DNA of 64,000 nucleotides from an uncultured Pelagibacteraceae bacterium (GCA_902559075.1 CACEGO010000001.1:1-64000), one strand, 5' to 3'. Positions 1 to 12,123 are shown, counted from the stretch's first letter. Made by a program: numbers and translations. The notes: generated from the letters alone by a model not told the origin.

Positions 1-1017
1 TTAGATAAATCAAAATTTAGAATTTTTATTTTTTCTTTGTCAAAAAAGGATGATAACGACGAGAGTCAAAAATATTTAAGAGATCTTTGTGATGACTGGT
101 TTGATTTACAAGAGTTTAATAATCAAAAAATTTCTGAAATTATTCAAAAAAAAAATATTGAAATATTGTTTGACTTAGTTGGGTATACGAATTCAAAGCG
201 GATAGAGATATTTAATTCTAGAGTAGCCCCCATCCAAATTTCTTGGTTAGCATATTGTAACACTACTGGTTTTGATACAGTAGATTATATGTTGGCGGAT
301 AAAAATTTGATTTATGAAAATGAATTTAACCTTTATTCTGAAAAAATTATTACACTCCCGAAGATTTGGAATGCACATTCCGGATTCAATTATGAGAGAA
401 AATTTAATGAATTGAAATCGTTAAAGCAAAAAAATTTTACTTTTGGATCTTTAAATAATTTCATGAAAATATCGGATGAAACAATTGATACTTGGTCTGA
501 GATTTTAAAAAAAATAAATAACTCAACTTTAATATTAAAGTCATCAAATTTTTGTAGTGAAGAAATTTTAATAAATAAATTTAAATCTAACGGTGTGGAA
601 GATAAAATAAAAATCTTACGTAAAGCTGATTTTTTTAAACATCAAGATCATCTTAATCTTTATAAGAAAATAGATTTGTGTTTGGATACTTTCCCTTATA
701 ATGGGGTTACTACAACTTTTGAGGCACTATGGATGAATGTACCTGTAATTGTTTTAAAAGGTAAAAATTTTGTTTCAAGATGTGGTGAAAGTATTATTAA
801 AAATTCTAAAAATGATTATTTAATAGCAAAAGATATTGATGAATATATCGCGAAAGCAGTTTTATTAGCTAATGATTTAGAAAGATTAAATACTATAAGA
901 AAATCTTTGTATGACAATGTTTTATCATCTGAATTATTTGATACTAAAAAATTTTCAAAAAATTTTGGTGATACGTTATTGGCAATAAATGAAGACCATC
1001 GTGTAAAAAATATTTAA
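1..1017 (+). CDS. O-GlcNAc transferase/SPINDLY-family glycosyltransferase, C-terminal part (gene runs off the left edge)
   Basis: Frame open from base 1; motifs such as 'IQISWLAYCNTTGFDTVDYMLAD' and 'DLCLDTFPYNGVTTTFEALWMNVPVIVLKG' are typical of the OGT/SPY catalytic domain. Confidence 0.85.
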   Translation, partial: LDKSKFRIFIFSLSKKDDNDESQKYLRDLCDDWFDLQEFNNQKISEIIQKKNIEILFDLVGYTNSKRIEIFNSRVAPIQISWLAYCNTTGFDTVDYMLADKNLIYENEFNLYSEKIITLPKIWNAHSGFNYERKFNELKSLKQKNFTFGSLNNFMKISDETIDTWSEILKKINNSTLILKSSNFCSEEILINKFKSNGVEDKIKILRKADFFKHQDHLNLYKKIDLCLDTFPYNGVTTTFEALWMNVPVIVLKGKNFVSRCGESIIKNSKNDYLIAKDIDEYIAKAVLLANDLERLNTIRKSLYDNVLSSELFDTKKFSKNFGDTLLAINEDHRVKNI

Positions 1018-1070
1018 TCTAAATTTTAAATTTTAAATAATTATAGTTATATTTACTTTTTTTTATTAAA

Positions 1071-1901
1071 TTACAAATAACCCAACTCTTTCATTTCAGA
1101 ATTAAATATTTTCTCAATTTTTACTTGTATTTCGTTATCTAGAATATCTTGCCATTTATTGTTAGGTCCTAAATTAAAAAATTTTTTGTTAAGCAACTTA
1201 TTTCTTTTTGAATTATCATTAAAACCAAATCTATCCTCTTGGCTAGACATGTTATCAAACGAGCATTGTTCAATTGCTTTTACAATATTTTTATTTTCGA
1301 ATTTAAAATCAGAAATACTTTTTAGATAATTCGTAATTTTGGAAAATTCTTCAAATGGATTATTTAAAAGATTTTCATATTTAATAATTAAAAAATTTTT
1401 CTTAAATTTTTTCCATGATTTATAATGATTTGACCACGAACCAATTATCGTTGGTAATCCTATTTCTTCATCATTACCTCCCAAGACTTTATTTTCTTTC
1501 ATAAATTCGAGCGCTTGATAATAATTTTCTTTATGAAAATAATTAAATACAGAGGTAATAACGTTTCTTGGATCCCTCACAATATATATAACGCCAAGGG
1601 TGTTTTTTTCATTTGTAAAAGTATATTTGCCACCACCCCAATTCCAAAAAGCATTATGCGTTTTAAGAATTTTTTGTTTATTATCCAGGTTTAATTTTTG
1701 TTGTGCTTCTATGCAATACTTAGCAAATTCATCCTGGTCATTAATATTTTCAGATAAGTCTAAAAAATGACTCCTTATAGGGAATTGACCAATGACATTG
1801 TCATTAATATTAAAATCTTTATTTGGTGACAATAGACTATCTAAAAATAATCTTACCCATGTATTTCCGCTTTTTGGATAAGAAGATAGCCATATGATCA
1901 T
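1071..1901 (-). CDS. Sulfotransferase family protein
   Basis: N-terminal 'WLSSYPKSGNTWVRLFL' (5'-PSB loop) and 'YIVRDPRNVITSVFNY' (3'-PB motif). Confidence 0.88.
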   Translation of the reverse strand: MIIWLSSYPKSGNTWVRLFLDSLLSPNKDFNINDNVIGQFPIRSHFLDLSENINDQDEFAKYCIEAQQKLNLDNKQKILKTHNAFWNWGGGKYTFTNEKNTLGVIYIVRDPRNVITSVFNYFHKENYYQALEFMKENKVLGGNDEEIGLPTIIGSWSNHYKSWKKFKKNFLIIKYENLLNNPFEEFSKITNYLKSISDFKFENKNIVKAIEQCSFDNMSSQEDRFGFNDNSKRNKLLNKKFFNLGPNNKWQDILDNEIQVKIEKIFNSEMKELGYL

Positions 1902-1945
1902 AATTTAATTTTACACAAAATTTATTTAGAAGCTATAATATCATA

Positions 1946-3277
1946 ATGACTATTTATGCTTTATCTAGTGGACCCGGAATTTCAGGGATAGCTGTAGTTA
2001 GAATTTCTGGAAACGATACCTCTAATGTAATTAAACTTTTAACTACAAAAAATTTGCCAAAACCAAGAGTAGCAACATTAAGAAAAATCAATAAAATCAA
2101 CACTTCTGAGCTCATTGATGAAGGTATTATCTTGTGGTTTCCTGGGCCAGAGAGCTATACAGGTGAGGATATGGCTGAGATTCATGTACATGGAAGTAAG
2201 GCTGTATTAAATGCCCTCCACTCCTCTATTTCCAGCATCAAAAACTGCAGATTAGCCGAACCTGGTGAATTTACTAAACTTGCATTTCAAAATGGAAAAA
2301 TAAATTTATTAAAAGCCGAAAGTATTGCTGATTTAATTTCCTCTGAAACAGAAATTCAAAGACAACAAGCGATTAAAATTATGAATGGCAAATCAGCAGA
2401 TGAATTTAATTTTCTTAGGGAAAAACTTTTAAAAATTTTATCACATGTTGAAGCTAAAATTGATTTTCCAGACGAGGACTTGCCAAATAATATTTTAGAT
2501 GAAATTAAAAATAGTTCGAACGAAGTTGTAAAAAAAATTAAAAAAATATTAAACGATCAAAAAGTTGGAGAAAGAATTAGAGAAGGTTTTAAGATAGCTA
2601 TAATTGGACCAACCAATGCTGGCAAATCTAGCTTGATGAATCATATATCTAAGAGAGATGTTGCTATTGTTTCTGAAATAGCTGGTACCACAAGAGACGT
2701 GATTGAAACACACCTTAATATAGATGGTTACCCTGTTATAATTTCTGATACTGCTGGAATAAGAGACTCCAAAGACGAGTTAGAAAAAAAAGGCATTAAA
2801 TTGTCTTTAAATAGAGCTGAAGAAGCAGATTTAAAGCTTGTAGTAGTAGATGCAAAAAACCCTGATTTTACTGATGTTTTGAAAGATTTATTAGATAAAA
2901 ATGCAATTTTAGTTCTTAATAAATCTGATCTTATAGAAAAAGAAATTAATTCGGAAATTAAAAAAACAAATCATGTTTTAATTTCCATTAAAGAAAATAG
3001 AAATATCGATGAATTAATTTCAAAAATAAAAAATAAATTAAAAAATAAATTTATTACAAGCGATGATATTTTAATTACCAGAGAGAGACATAGGCAACAT
3101 TTACAACAGTGTTTGGATCATTTAAATAACTTTAATCAAAAAAAAGAAATTGAGGATTTTGATAAGGCTGCAGAAGATCTAAGATTGGCTACTAGACATT
3201 TAGGCATGATTGTTGGAAAAGTCGATGTAGAGGAGATATTAGGCAGCATTTTCAATGATTTTTGTATTGGCAAATAA
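1946..3277 (+). CDS. mnmE: tRNA modification GTPase MnmE
   Basis: Full-length; G1 'GPTNAGKSSLMN', 'DTAGIRD', C-terminal 'FCIGK'. Confidence 0.97.
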   Translation: MTIYALSSGPGISGIAVVRISGNDTSNVIKLLTTKNLPKPRVATLRKINKINTSELIDEGIILWFPGPESYTGEDMAEIHVHGSKAVLNALHSSISSIKNCRLAEPGEFTKLAFQNGKINLLKAESIADLISSETEIQRQQAIKIMNGKSADEFNFLREKLLKILSHVEAKIDFPDEDLPNNILDEIKNSSNEVVKKIKKILNDQKVGERIREGFKIAIIGPTNAGKSSLMNHISKRDVAIVSEIAGTTRDVIETHLNIDGYPVIISDTAGIRDSKDELEKKGIKLSLNRAEEADLKLVVVDAKNPDFTDVLKDLLDKNAILVLNKSDLIEKEINSEIKKTNHVLISIKENRNIDELISKIKNKLKNKFITSDDILITRERHRQHLQQCLDHLNNFNQKKEIEDFDKAAEDLRLATRHLGMIVGKVDVEEILGSIFNDFCIGK

Positions 3278-3394
3278 TACCCTATTTTCCTCATTTTTAA
3301 GCAATTTTTTACTAAAAAACGTTGATAATTAAGGCTTATTTAAGAAAAACTTTACGCATCTTGTAAATATAATAATCAGTTATAAATTTAGATT

Positions 3395-5266
3395 ATGAAA
3401 AATGATTTATCATTTGATGTTGTAGTAATAGGTGGTGGCCATGCAGGATGTGAAGCAGCCGCAGCTTCTGCCCGACTAGGAGTTAACACTGCCCTATTCA
3501 CTCATAAGAAAGAAACTATTGGAGAGATGTCTTGTAACCCAGCAATAGGGGGTTTAGGTAAAGGTCATTTGGTAAGAGAAATAGATGCTCTTGATGGTGT
3601 TATGGGCGAGGTTGCAGATAAATCAGGTATACAATTTAGGTTATTAAACAGAAGTAGAGGCCCAGCAGTAAGAGGACCACGAACTCAATCCGATAGATCA
3701 TTATATCGTAAATATATGCAAGAAAAACTTGCAAACTACTGTAATTTAAGCATTTTTTCTGATCCAGTAATAAAGTTTATTTTTGATAAAAATACAATAA
3801 ATGGCTTTATAACTAAAGAAGGTAAAAAAGTTTTATGTTCTAAGCTAATACTAACAACGGGAACTTTTTTAAATGGTTTGATACATATAGGCAATGAAAC
3901 AACGCCCGCTGGAAGATACGATGAAAAACCTTCAACAGGATTAAGTGAACAATTAGAAAAATATAATTTTAAAATAGGAAGATTAAAAACAGGAACCCCT
4001 CCCCGACTTGATTCAAGAACAATTAATTATGAAAACTTAGAAGAACAGTTTGCAGATGATGAACCTTATTTTTTTTCTTTCTTAACAAAAAAAAATATTA
4101 ACAAACAAGTTTCATGTCGTATGACTTATACGAATGACAAGGTTCATAAAATTATTGAAAAAAATTTATCTAAGAGTGCCATGTACTCTGGCAGCATACA
4201 AGGTGTTGGTCCAAGATACTGTCCATCTATAGAAGATAAAATCGTAAAATTTGCTGATAAGGGTCGACATCAGATATTTTTAGAGCCAGAAGGGCTTAAT
4301 GACCATACAATTTACCCAAATGGTATCTCAACATCACTCCCAGCTGGCGTACAACAAGAAATATGTAATAATATCAATGGTTTAGAAAATGTATCCATTA
4401 TAAGACCGGGATATGCCATAGAATATGACTATATAGATCCTAGGGAACTGTTTTTAACGCTTGAGACTAAGAAAATTAGCAATCTTTACCTTGCAGGTCA
4501 GATTAATGGAACAACGGGATATGAAGAAGCGGCAGCTCAGGGTCTTATAGCAGGGATAAATGCGGCTCTATCTCATAAAAAATCAGAACCCTTTATATTA
4601 GATAGATCTGATGCTTATATAGGGGTAATGATCGATGATTTAGTGACTAAAGGTGTAGCTGAACCATATAGAATGTTTACATCAAGAGCTGAATATAGAT
4701 TAAGCCTAAGATCCGATAATGCAGATCAAAGATTAACTGCAAAAGGAATAGAAATTGAATTAATTGGCGATGTCAGAAAGGTTCATTATCTTGATAAATT
4801 TGATAAAATTAACATAATTAATGTAAAAATGTGTCAATCAACTATATCACCTAATAAAGCCGACGAATTTGGCATAAAAATAGCAAAAGACGGTGTTTTA
4901 AGATCTTCTAATGAAATATTAACTCAAAAAGGAGTTAATATGAGTAAAATTAGAGAGATATGGCCCGATATACCCTTCTTTAGTAATGAAATAGATGAAC
5001 AAGTTGAAATTAATGCTCATTATAGAGGTTATTTGAAAAAGCAAAAAGCTGATATTTTAGCCTTTAAAAGAGATGAAAACCTTATAATACCAGATAAAAT
5101 TAATTATGATGGCCTTTCAGGATTGTCAAATGAGGTAAAAGCTAAATTTAAGGAAATAAAACCAAAAACAATGGGTCAAGCACTGAGAATTGATGGAATT
5201 ACTCCAGCTGCTGTATATATTTTGTTGTCACACGTTAAAAGAAAGTCTATTAAGCATATAGCTTAA
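3395..5266 (+). CDS. mnmG: tRNA uridine-5-carboxymethylaminomethyl modification enzyme MnmG (GidA)
   Basis: FAD motif '[13 protein letters not shown]', '[23 protein letters not shown]'. Confidence 0.97.
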   Translation: MKNDLSFDVVVIGGGHAGCEAAAASARLGVNTALFTHKKETIGEMSCNPAIGGLGKGHLVREIDALDGVMGEVADKSGIQFRLLNRSRGPAVRGPRTQSDRSLYRKYMQEKLANYCNLSIFSDPVIKFIFDKNTINGFITKEGKKVLCSKLILTTGTFLNGLIHIGNETTPAGRYDEKPSTGLSEQLEKYNFKIGRLKTGTPPRLDSRTINYENLEEQFADDEPYFFSFLTKKNINKQVSCRMTYTNDKVHKIIEKNLSKSAMYSGSIQGVGPRYCPSIEDKIVKFADKGRHQIFLEPEGLNDHTIYPNGISTSLPAGVQQEICNNINGLENVSIIRPGYAIEYDYIDPRELFLTLETKKISNLYLAGQINGTTGYEEAAAQGLIAGINAALSHKKSEPFILDRSDAYIGVMIDDLVTKGVAEPYRMFTSRAEYRLSLRSDNADQRLTAKGIEIELIGDVRKVHYLDKFDKINIINVKMCQSTISPNKADEFGIKIAKDGVLRSSNEILTQKGVNMSKIREIWPDIPFFSNEIDEQVEINAHYRGYLKKQKADILAFKRDENLIIPDKINYDGLSGLSNEVKAKFKEIKPKTMGQALRIDGITPAAVYILLSHVKRKSIKHIA

Positions 5267-5931
5267 TGGATCAAGAAATTTTAAAATCATTATCAAAATT
5301 AAATGACTTAAATGTTCCACGTGAAACATTTTTAGACTTTGAAAACTATACATCGATGATAATTGAAAAAAATGAAAAAATTAACATTATTAGCCAAAAT
5401 ACGTCATCAAAAAAGTCCATAATTGAGCGTCATATAATTGATTCAGCACAAATTATTGATTTTATTGACTTTAATTGCAATACAACCACAGATTTAGGAT
5501 CTGGAGCGGGTTTACCAGGAATTGTAGTAGCAATAATACTTAAAAATATGAAAAACAATATGGATGTGCATCTTTATGAAAAAAGCTACCATAAAAGCCG
5601 TTTTTTAGAAGAAGTTTCAGAAAAATTAAATTTAAACACAAAAGTTTTTCAAAAAAATATTTTTGAAATAAAAAATTTAGAAACAGGCACGGTCATGTCA
5701 AGAGCATTCAAGCCAATGCCAATTGTTTTAGATTTAGTTTATGAAAATTTTTCAAAATATAAAAATTTAATATTTTTTATGGGTAAGAGTGGAAAAAAAA
5801 TATTTGAAAAATCAAAAGACGATTGGAGTTTAGAGTATATAGAAAAAAAAAGTTTAACTAATGAAGATTCATTTTTATTAAATATAAAAAAAATAAGTAA
5901 GAAAAATAAAAAAAGATATAAGAAAAATTAA
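5266..5931 (+). CDS. rsmG: 16S rRNA (guanine527-N7)-methyltransferase RsmG (GidB)
   Basis: 'NVPRETFLDFENY', 'DLGSGAGLPGIVVAI'; located between mnmG and parA. Confidence 0.93.
   Translation: MDQEILKSLSKLNDLNVPRETFLDFENYTSMIIEKNEKINIISQNTSSKKSIIERHIIDSAQIIDFIDFNCNTTTDLGSGAGLPGIVVAIILKNMKNNMDVHLYEKSYHKSRFLEEVSEKLNLNTKVFQKNIFEIKNLETGTVMSRAFKPMPIVLDLVYENFSKYKNLIFFMGKSGKKIFEKSKDDWSLEYIEKKSLTNEDSFLLNIKKISKKNKKRYKKN
5313..5328. promoter_or_regulatory. parS-like centromere site TGTTCCACGTGAAACA inside rsmG
   Basis: Matches the parS consensus TGTTNCACGTGAAACA; about 600 bp upstream of parA. Confidence 0.88.
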
Positions 5932-6726
5932 ATGCAAATTATTTCAGTAATAAATCAAAAGGGTGGGGTAGGAAAAACAACAACCGTAATAAATCTAGCT
6001 GCTGGATTAACTCAACTTAATAAAAAAATTTTAGTTATTGATTTAGATCCTCAAGGTAATGCCACCACAGGTCTTGGATTATCCAACGTAGACAACTCAA
6101 GTGACACAATTTATGGCGTACTGAATGGAACTAAACAGATTAATGAGATAATCAAGAATACACAATTTGAAAATTTAGATATTATTACCTCTAATGTAGA
6201 TCTATCGGGACTTGAGGTCGAAACGGCTGACGATAGCAATAGAGCCTTTATATTAAAGACTAAATTAACCGCTTATTTAAACAATTCTAGCAGATTATAC
6301 GACTATGTGCTGATTGATTGTCCGCCTTCCTTAAGTCTTCTAACGGTTATGGCGCTCGTCTGCTCAAACTCACTTCTGGTACCTTTACAAACTGAATTCT
6401 TTGCTCTTGAGGGGCTAACCCAACTCATGAAAACTATTGAGAGGATAAAAGTAAGTTTAAACCCTGATTTAAAAATTAGAGGGATCCTTCTAACTATGTA
6501 TGACAAAAGAAATAAGCTTTCTTCACAAGTTGAAAAAGAAGCTAGAGATTATTTTAATGAAAAAGTTTATTCAACAGTAATTCCAAGGAATGTAAGATTA
6601 TCAGAGGCACCTTCTCATGGAATGCCAGTTTTAATTTATGATAAATCCTGTCCTGGTAGTAAATCCTATTTTAGTTTTACTGATGAATTTATAAATCAAG
6701 AGTCAACAATCGGGAGTGCAGCCTAA
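5932..6726 (+). CDS. parA: Chromosome partitioning ATPase ParA
   Basis: Deviant Walker A 'NQKGGVGKTTTVINLA'; followed by parB. Confidence 0.95.
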   Translation: MQIISVINQKGGVGKTTTVINLAAGLTQLNKKILVIDLDPQGNATTGLGLSNVDNSSDTIYGVLNGTKQINEIIKNTQFENLDIITSNVDLSGLEVETADDSNRAFILKTKLTAYLNNSSRLYDYVLIDCPPSLSLLTVMALVCSNSLLVPLQTEFFALEGLTQLMKTIERIKVSLNPDLKIRGILLTMYDKRNKLSSQVEKEARDYFNEKVYSTVIPRNVRLSEAPSHGMPVLIYDKSCPGSKSYFSFTDEFINQESTIGSAA

Positions 6727-7568
6727 TGGATAAAATTAAAAAGGGTTTAGGAAGGGGTTTGTCATCACTAATTGGTGAAACAAAAGTAGAAGTACAAAAC
6801 AATCAGCTACCAGTAAGTGACTTAATTCCAAATAAATATCAACCAAGAAAAAATTTTGATGAGGCAAACCTGGAGGATTTAACTAATTCCATAAAAGAAA
6901 GAGGAATGATACAACCGATCATAGTAAGAAAATCAAATAATGAAAATTCAAAATTTGAAATAATTGCAGGGGAGAGAAGGTGGCTAGCGGCACAGAGAGC
7001 AGGTATTCACAATGTTCCTGTGGTAATCACTGAGGCAGATGATTTAAAATCTTTAGAATTTGCAATAGTTGAAAATGTTCAAAGACATGATCTAAATCCG
7101 CTGGAAGAAGCCCAGGGTTATAAAAGATTGATAGATGAATTTTCTTATGATCAAGAAAAGGTTTCAAAATTTATTGGTAAAAGTAGAAGTTATATAACGA
7201 ATTCTCTGAGAATACTTACTTTACCAAATGAAGTTATTAAATTGATTGAGTCTAAAAAGTTATCAACTGGACATGCTAAGATTTTAGTAGGCCTAGAGAA
7301 TGCAAGTTTTGTAGCTAATAAAATTTTAGAAAATAAACTCTCTGTTAGACAAGCAGAAAATTTTGTTCAACTATTTAAAAAGAAAAGGCAAAAATCAAAG
7401 ATTACAAAGGATACCAATATTATAGCTTTAGAGTTATCCATATCTAACAAAATTGGTCTTAATGTTGACATTCAAAATAACAAAAGAAATAAAGGTAAAA
7501 TATCTTTTGAATATAAAGATTTGGATCAACTAAATAAAATTATAGAAGTAATTAAATCTAATTATTAG
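6726..7568 (+). CDS. parB: Chromosome partitioning protein ParB
   Basis: 'KKGLGRGLSSLIGE', 'IAGERRWLAAQRAG', 'IVENVQRHDLNPLEEAQGYKRL'. Confidence 0.96.
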   Translation: MDKIKKGLGRGLSSLIGETKVEVQNNQLPVSDLIPNKYQPRKNFDEANLEDLTNSIKERGMIQPIIVRKSNNENSKFEIIAGERRWLAAQRAGIHNVPVVITEADDLKSLEFAIVENVQRHDLNPLEEAQGYKRLIDEFSYDQEKVSKFIGKSRSYITNSLRILTLPNEVIKLIESKKLSTGHAKILVGLENASFVANKILENKLSVRQAENFVQLFKKKRQKSKITKDTNIIALELSISNKIGLNVDIQNNKRNKGKISFEYKDLDQLNKIIEVIKSNY

Positions 7569-8550
7569 AGTCTATTGACGTCTGATTTAAAATAAAATCA
7601 GTAATTAAATTAATTGAATTTTCATAGTTTCTTTTTATTGAAAGCTCTATATCATTTACTTTAAATAATAAGTTTTTAATTTTATCAGGACTCCAATTTA
7701 AAATTTGTTGTTTTGTAGTTTCTTTTTCTTTCCAAAAAATTGGTGGTCTTGCCGAAGAAATAGTTAAATCAATATTTTGATTTTTTTTATACTCCATGGA
7801 AAGTTTTAAAATTTTTTTTAGTTTATTAAGAAAAATTCTTGTAATAAGTATACAATCTTCATTGCTAAAATTATTTTCTACTAAGATATTAATTGTTTTA
7901 TGTCTATTTTTGGCCAAACAGCTATCCACAAGTTCTGAAATACTATGATTTTCAATTAAATTTACTAATTTTGCTATACTCTCTTTGGTTATTTTTTTTC
8001 CATTTTTTGTATAAAATTCTACTTTTTCTAGCTCCATAAGCAAAATTTTTCTATCACCATTGCACTTATTTACAATTAAATTTAAATCTGATGGCGAAAG
8101 AGGAATACGTTTTGATCTAAGATATTCCGATGCAATTTTAGATAATGCTTGATTTGTATCAGGATATAAAGGTACACAAATACAATTTTTATCTTTTTCA
8201 AAAAACGATCTAAGCTTAGATTTTTTCTCCAAATTGTCTGCATCAATAATAATTATTAAGTTTTCAATCTTTCTGTCAATAATCTCAGATAAAATTTTAA
8301 ATATTTTATCAGTTGCCCTGTTTATAATAATTAATTTTTCATTTTCAAAAAGAGATTTTGTATAAAGAGATTCAGTAAAATTATCTAAATTATCTAAAAC
8401 TTCTTTTTCTTCATACTTTAGAGTAATTGTTTTATTTCTTAATAATTCAATTTTTATCTGATTTTTGTGTCCTTCATTTTTCCCATACAAAAGGACAAAA
8501 GGATTTTTTTCTAACTGTATTTTTTTTATTTCAAAAGATTTAACTATCAC
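7558..8550 (-). CDS. holA: DNA polymerase III subunit delta
   Basis: HolA-like architecture and position between leuS/lptE and parB; overlaps the parB 3' end by 11 bp. Confidence 0.85.
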   Translation of the reverse strand: MIVKSFEIKKIQLEKNPFVLLYGKNEGHKNQIKIELLRNKTITLKYEEKEVLDNLDNFTESLYTKSLFENEKLIIINRATDKIFKILSEIIDRKIENLIIIIDADNLEKKSKLRSFFEKDKNCICVPLYPDTNQALSKIASEYLRSKRIPLSPSDLNLIVNKCNGDRKILLMELEKVEFYTKNGKKITKESIAKLVNLIENHSISELVDSCLAKNRHKTINILVENNFSNEDCILITRIFLNKLKKILKLSMEYKKNQNIDLTISSARPPIFWKEKETTKQQILNWSPDKIKNLLFKVNDIELSIKRNYENSINLITDFILNQTSIDSNN

Positions 8551-8992
8551 TTATGCCAATCAAATGTAAAATTAATTTTTCTTGTACAATTTTTGAAAAA
8601 TTTCTCTTTATATCTTTTTCATAATTCGATTGTTCAAAATTATCATCATTTTTTTTAATTTTAAAATTTTCTTTAAAAACTATTTTTTCGTCGCTATTTG
8701 AAAGTATTATAAATTCGACACTCATATCTAAATTATAATCGGTCGCGTTACCAGCTGTATCTTTTGCAAGTACTATTTTATTATATTCTGTGATAAAACT
8801 TATCTTGTGAACATTTGTTGAATCTTTATTAGATATCATTTTTAGATTATTTTTAATATAACTATTCAATTCAAGATCGCCTTTCACACTTATAATATCT
8901 ACCTTTAAATCTTTTTTTATTTCCTTATATAAAGAAGTATAACCGCAGCTATAAACAAAAGTTAGTAATATTAAAATATAGAATTTTTTCAT
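8540..8992 (-). CDS. lptE: LPS-assembly lipoprotein LptE-like
   Basis: Signal/lipobox 'LTFVYSCGYTSLY'; leuS-lptE-holA order. Confidence 0.75.
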   Translation of the reverse strand: MKKFYILILLTFVYSCGYTSLYKEIKKDLKVDIISVKGDLELNSYIKNNLKMISNKDSTNVHKISFITEYNKIVLAKDTAGNATDYNLDMSVEFIILSNSDEKIVFKENFKIKKNDDNFEQSNYEKDIKRNFSKIVQEKLILHLIGISDS

Positions 8993-8996
8993 AAAA

Positions 8997-11546
8997 TTAG
9001 ATGATTATATTTATTAATTTATTTTTAATATAAATTTTTTTTTTAATTTGAGTATTTTGAATATATTTTATAATTTTTTCGTCTTTTTGAATAATTTCGA
9101 ATAGTTCTTCTTCTGGTTTGTCAGGTTCAATTTCTATTAAATTTCTTTTTTTACCATTAATTTGGATAACTAAATTAATTTTTTCCTCTTGTATCATTTT
9201 TTCATCATATTTAGGCCATTTAACATCAAATACATTAATAAGTTCCAAGCATTCATTTGAAAAATGTGGAATTACAGGTTGCATAGCAACTAAAATTTTT
9301 TGATAATTCTTTAAAAGAGTATCTTTTTTATAATTTTTATTAATTTGGATTGTAAAAAAAGAATGCATCTCATGTAAATTGGCTACTATCTTATTGTAAC
9401 TAAAGTTCTCTAAATTATTGGTTACTTTTTTCAAAAACTTATTGGTGTATCTTGATATCTCTTCATCAGCGTTTTCCTCATGATTTTCTTTAATTTTTTC
9501 AATTATTTTTGTGTTTAAAGTCCACAATTTTTGTACAAATTTGAACGAAGAGTTAATTCCTTCCTCTGACCATTGAACATCCTTTTCTGGCGGGCTGTCT
9601 GATAAAATAAATAATCTAGCAGCATCTGCTCCATAACTTGAAATGATATTTTCGGGATCAATTGTATTTTTTTTTGATTTTGACATTGATTCAGATGGTC
9701 CAACTCTAATTTGTTTTGAAACATCTTTTTTTAAAAATTTCTTTCCATCAATTGTTTCAATTTCATCAGGACTGACCCAGTTATTATCAGGATCTTTATA
9801 TGTTTCATGACAAACCATGCCTTGAGTAAATAAACCGTCAAATGGTTCTTTTAAATTAATCTTTTCATTATCTTTTGAAATAGCACGCATAAAAAATCTT
9901 GAATAAAGTAAATGAAGTATTGCATGTTCTACTCCACCAATATATTGATCAACTGGCATCCAATACTTTGCCTCTTCTTTGTCAAAACCATAATCTTTTT
10001 CATCTGGAGAACAGAATCTTAAAAAATACCAAGAGGAACAAACAAAAGTATCTAGTGTATCTGTTTCCCTTATTAATTTCTTCCCATCAATTTCGATTTC
10101 CTTCCATTTATTAATATGATCAAGTGGATTACCTTTTACATTCAAATCAATTTCTTGAGGTAATTTTACTGGTAGCATCGAGTCTGGGATGGCATAAACT
10201 TTGCCACTTTCATCATATGCAACAGGTATTGGACAGCCCCAATACCGTTGTCTAGATACTCCCCAATCTTTCAATCGAAAATTAATTTTTTTTAATCCAA
10301 TTTTTTTCTTTTCAAGAACTTTTATTGTTTCAATGACTGATTTGTTTGGAGCCTCAAGACCATTCAGAAATTCTGAATTAATCAACACACCTTCTCCTGG
10401 ATAAGCTTCGTCACTTACCTGATAAGTATCATTTTCATCCTTTGGTCTAACTACTGTTTTAATTTCAAGATTATATTTTTTTGCAAAATCAAAATCTCTT
10501 TGGTCATGAGCTGGGCACCCAAAAACAGCACCAAATCCATAATCCATTAAAACAAAATTTGCAAAATAAACCGGTACTTTTTGTTTTGGATTTAATGGAT
10601 TGATTGCAAATAAATTAGTTTTAAAACCAATTTTTTCTCCTACAGCGATTGCCTCTTCTGTTGTGCCGGTTTTTGAGCACTCATCTTTAAATTTAAGAAA
10701 TTTTTCATCATCTTTGTAGAATTTTGAAATTTCGTGATCTATAGAAAGAGCCAAAAAAGAAAATCCAAAAAGTGTGTCTGGTCTTGTTGTAAAACATTTA
10801 ATATTTTTAACTGGTAAATCTCCATGAACTTTAAAATCTATCTCACATCCAAAAGATTTTCCTATCCAATTTTTCTGCATTATTTTTACTTTATTTGGCC
10901 AACTATTTAGTTTGTCTAAGCCATCTAATAAATCTTGTGAAAATTGAGTGATATTAAAAAACCATTGATTCAGTTTTTTTCTTTTAACTATTGCACCAGA
11001 TCGCCAACCCTTGCCATCAATTACCTGTTCGTTTGCTAAAACGGTTTCATCAACTGGGTCCCAGTTCACATAATTCTCTTTCCTATAAACTAGTTTTTTT
11101 TTAAGTAATTCTAAAAAAAATTTTTGTTGATGCTTGTAATAATCTTCAGAACATGTAGAGATTTCCCTATCCCAATCTATTGATAATCCCAGTTTTTTTA
11201 ATTGAGACTTCATATTTGCTATATTTTTTTCGGTCCATTCTTTTGGATCTAATTTATTTTGTTTTGCTGCATTTTCTGCAGGCATTCCAAAAGAATCCCA
11301 ACCCATAGGATGAAGTACATTGAATCCTTGAAGTATTTTATAACGAGCAAGAACATCTCCTATAGTGTAATTTCTAACATGACCCATATGTATTTTTCCA
11401 GAAGGATAAGGAAACATTTCTAGGCAATAAAATTTTTTCTTTTTTTTATCTACTTGAACAGAAAAAGTTTTTTTTTCGTCCCAAATTTTTTGCCACTTAC
11501 TCTCTACAGATTTAAAGTTATATCTTTCCACTTCAAAAAACACCAC
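8997..11546 (-). CDS. leuS: Leucyl-tRNA synthetase
   Basis: '[21 protein letters not shown]', '[15 protein letters not shown]'. Confidence 0.97.
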   Translation of the reverse strand: MVFFEVERYNFKSVESKWQKIWDEKKTFSVQVDKKKKKFYCLEMFPYPSGKIHMGHVRNYTIGDVLARYKILQGFNVLHPMGWDSFGMPAENAAKQNKLDPKEWTEKNIANMKSQLKKLGLSIDWDREISTCSEDYYKHQQKFFLELLKKKLVYRKENYVNWDPVDETVLANEQVIDGKGWRSGAIVKRKKLNQWFFNITQFSQDLLDGLDKLNSWPNKVKIMQKNWIGKSFGCEIDFKVHGDLPVKNIKCFTTRPDTLFGFSFLALSIDHEISKFYKDDEKFLKFKDECSKTGTTEEAIAVGEKIGFKTNLFAINPLNPKQKVPVYFANFVLMDYGFGAVFGCPAHDQRDFDFAKKYNLEIKTVVRPKDENDTYQVSDEAYPGEGVLINSEFLNGLEAPNKSVIETIKVLEKKKIGLKKINFRLKDWGVSRQRYWGCPIPVAYDESGKVYAIPDSMLPVKLPQEIDLNVKGNPLDHINKWKEIEIDGKKLIRETDTLDTFVCSSWYFLRFCSPDEKDYGFDKEEAKYWMPVDQYIGGVEHAILHLLYSRFFMRAISKDNEKINLKEPFDGLFTQGMVCHETYKDPDNNWVSPDEIETIDGKKFLKKDVSKQIRVGPSESMSKSKKNTIDPENIISSYGADAARLFILSDSPPEKDVQWSEEGINSSFKFVQKLWTLNTKIIEKIKENHEENADEEISRYTNKFLKKVTNNLENFSYNKIVANLHEMHSFFTIQINKNYKKDTLLKNYQKILVAMQPVIPHFSNECLELINVFDVKWPKYDEKMIQEEKINLVIQINGKKRNLIEIEPDKPEEELFEIIQKDEKIIKYIQNTQIKKKIYIKNKLINIII

Positions 11547-12123
11547 CGCTTGTATCAGGGTACACGTAATCTTTATTAGGACTCTCTTCGTTTTTTTGAT
11601 TTTTATAACTTGCTGCTTTTTTTAGAATTTCTTTTTTAATTTCCGTTGGCAAGTTTCCATCTAAATTTGAAACAACACAATTCATGAATGAGTCAACACA
11701 TTTTCTATTAAATATTTTTATATCTAAAGCATCTGATCTTATTTCGTTTGTTAAAAATCGTATTGAAATTTTTATACTTTCGTTTGGCGAATTTTTTTCT
11801 GAATACCAATCAGTAATTATTATCCCACCACTATAATTTACTGATGATAATGGCATAAAATCAATCACATCTAAAGATGCTCTCCATAATTCATTTGAAC
11901 TTGCAAAATCAAATGTTCCACCTCTTTTTTTAAATGCATCATTAAATCTTAATCCTTTTCCATCTCTTAAATTTTGCTGAACTCTTAACTTTGGATCCGC
12001 TGGAGTTTTTCTTGCATCACCACCAGGCAGTTTAAATTTTCCATCAGGGCCTTTACAGGAAATTAATGTGAATGATAGAATTGTTAAAAATGTTAAAGTT
12101 TTATATAAATTAGAAAATTTCAT
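11533..12123 (-). CDS. DUF3576-type predicted lipoprotein
   Basis: Lipobox 'LISCKG'; '[30 protein letters not shown]'. Confidence 0.75.
   Translation of the reverse strand: MKFSNLYKTLTFLTILSFTLISCKGPDGKFKLPGGDARKTPADPKLRVQQNLRDGKGLRFNDAFKKRGGTFDFASSNELWRASLDVIDFMPLSSVNYSGGIIITDWYSEKNSPNESIKISIRFLTNEIRSDALDIKIFNRKCVDSFMNCVVSNLDGNLPTEIKKEILKKAASYKNQKNEESPNKDYVYPDTSGGVF

Noticed and set aside
9118-10404. Plus-strand ORFs opposite leuS
   Set aside because: Antisense shadow ORFs of a full-length leuS with no recognisable domain.
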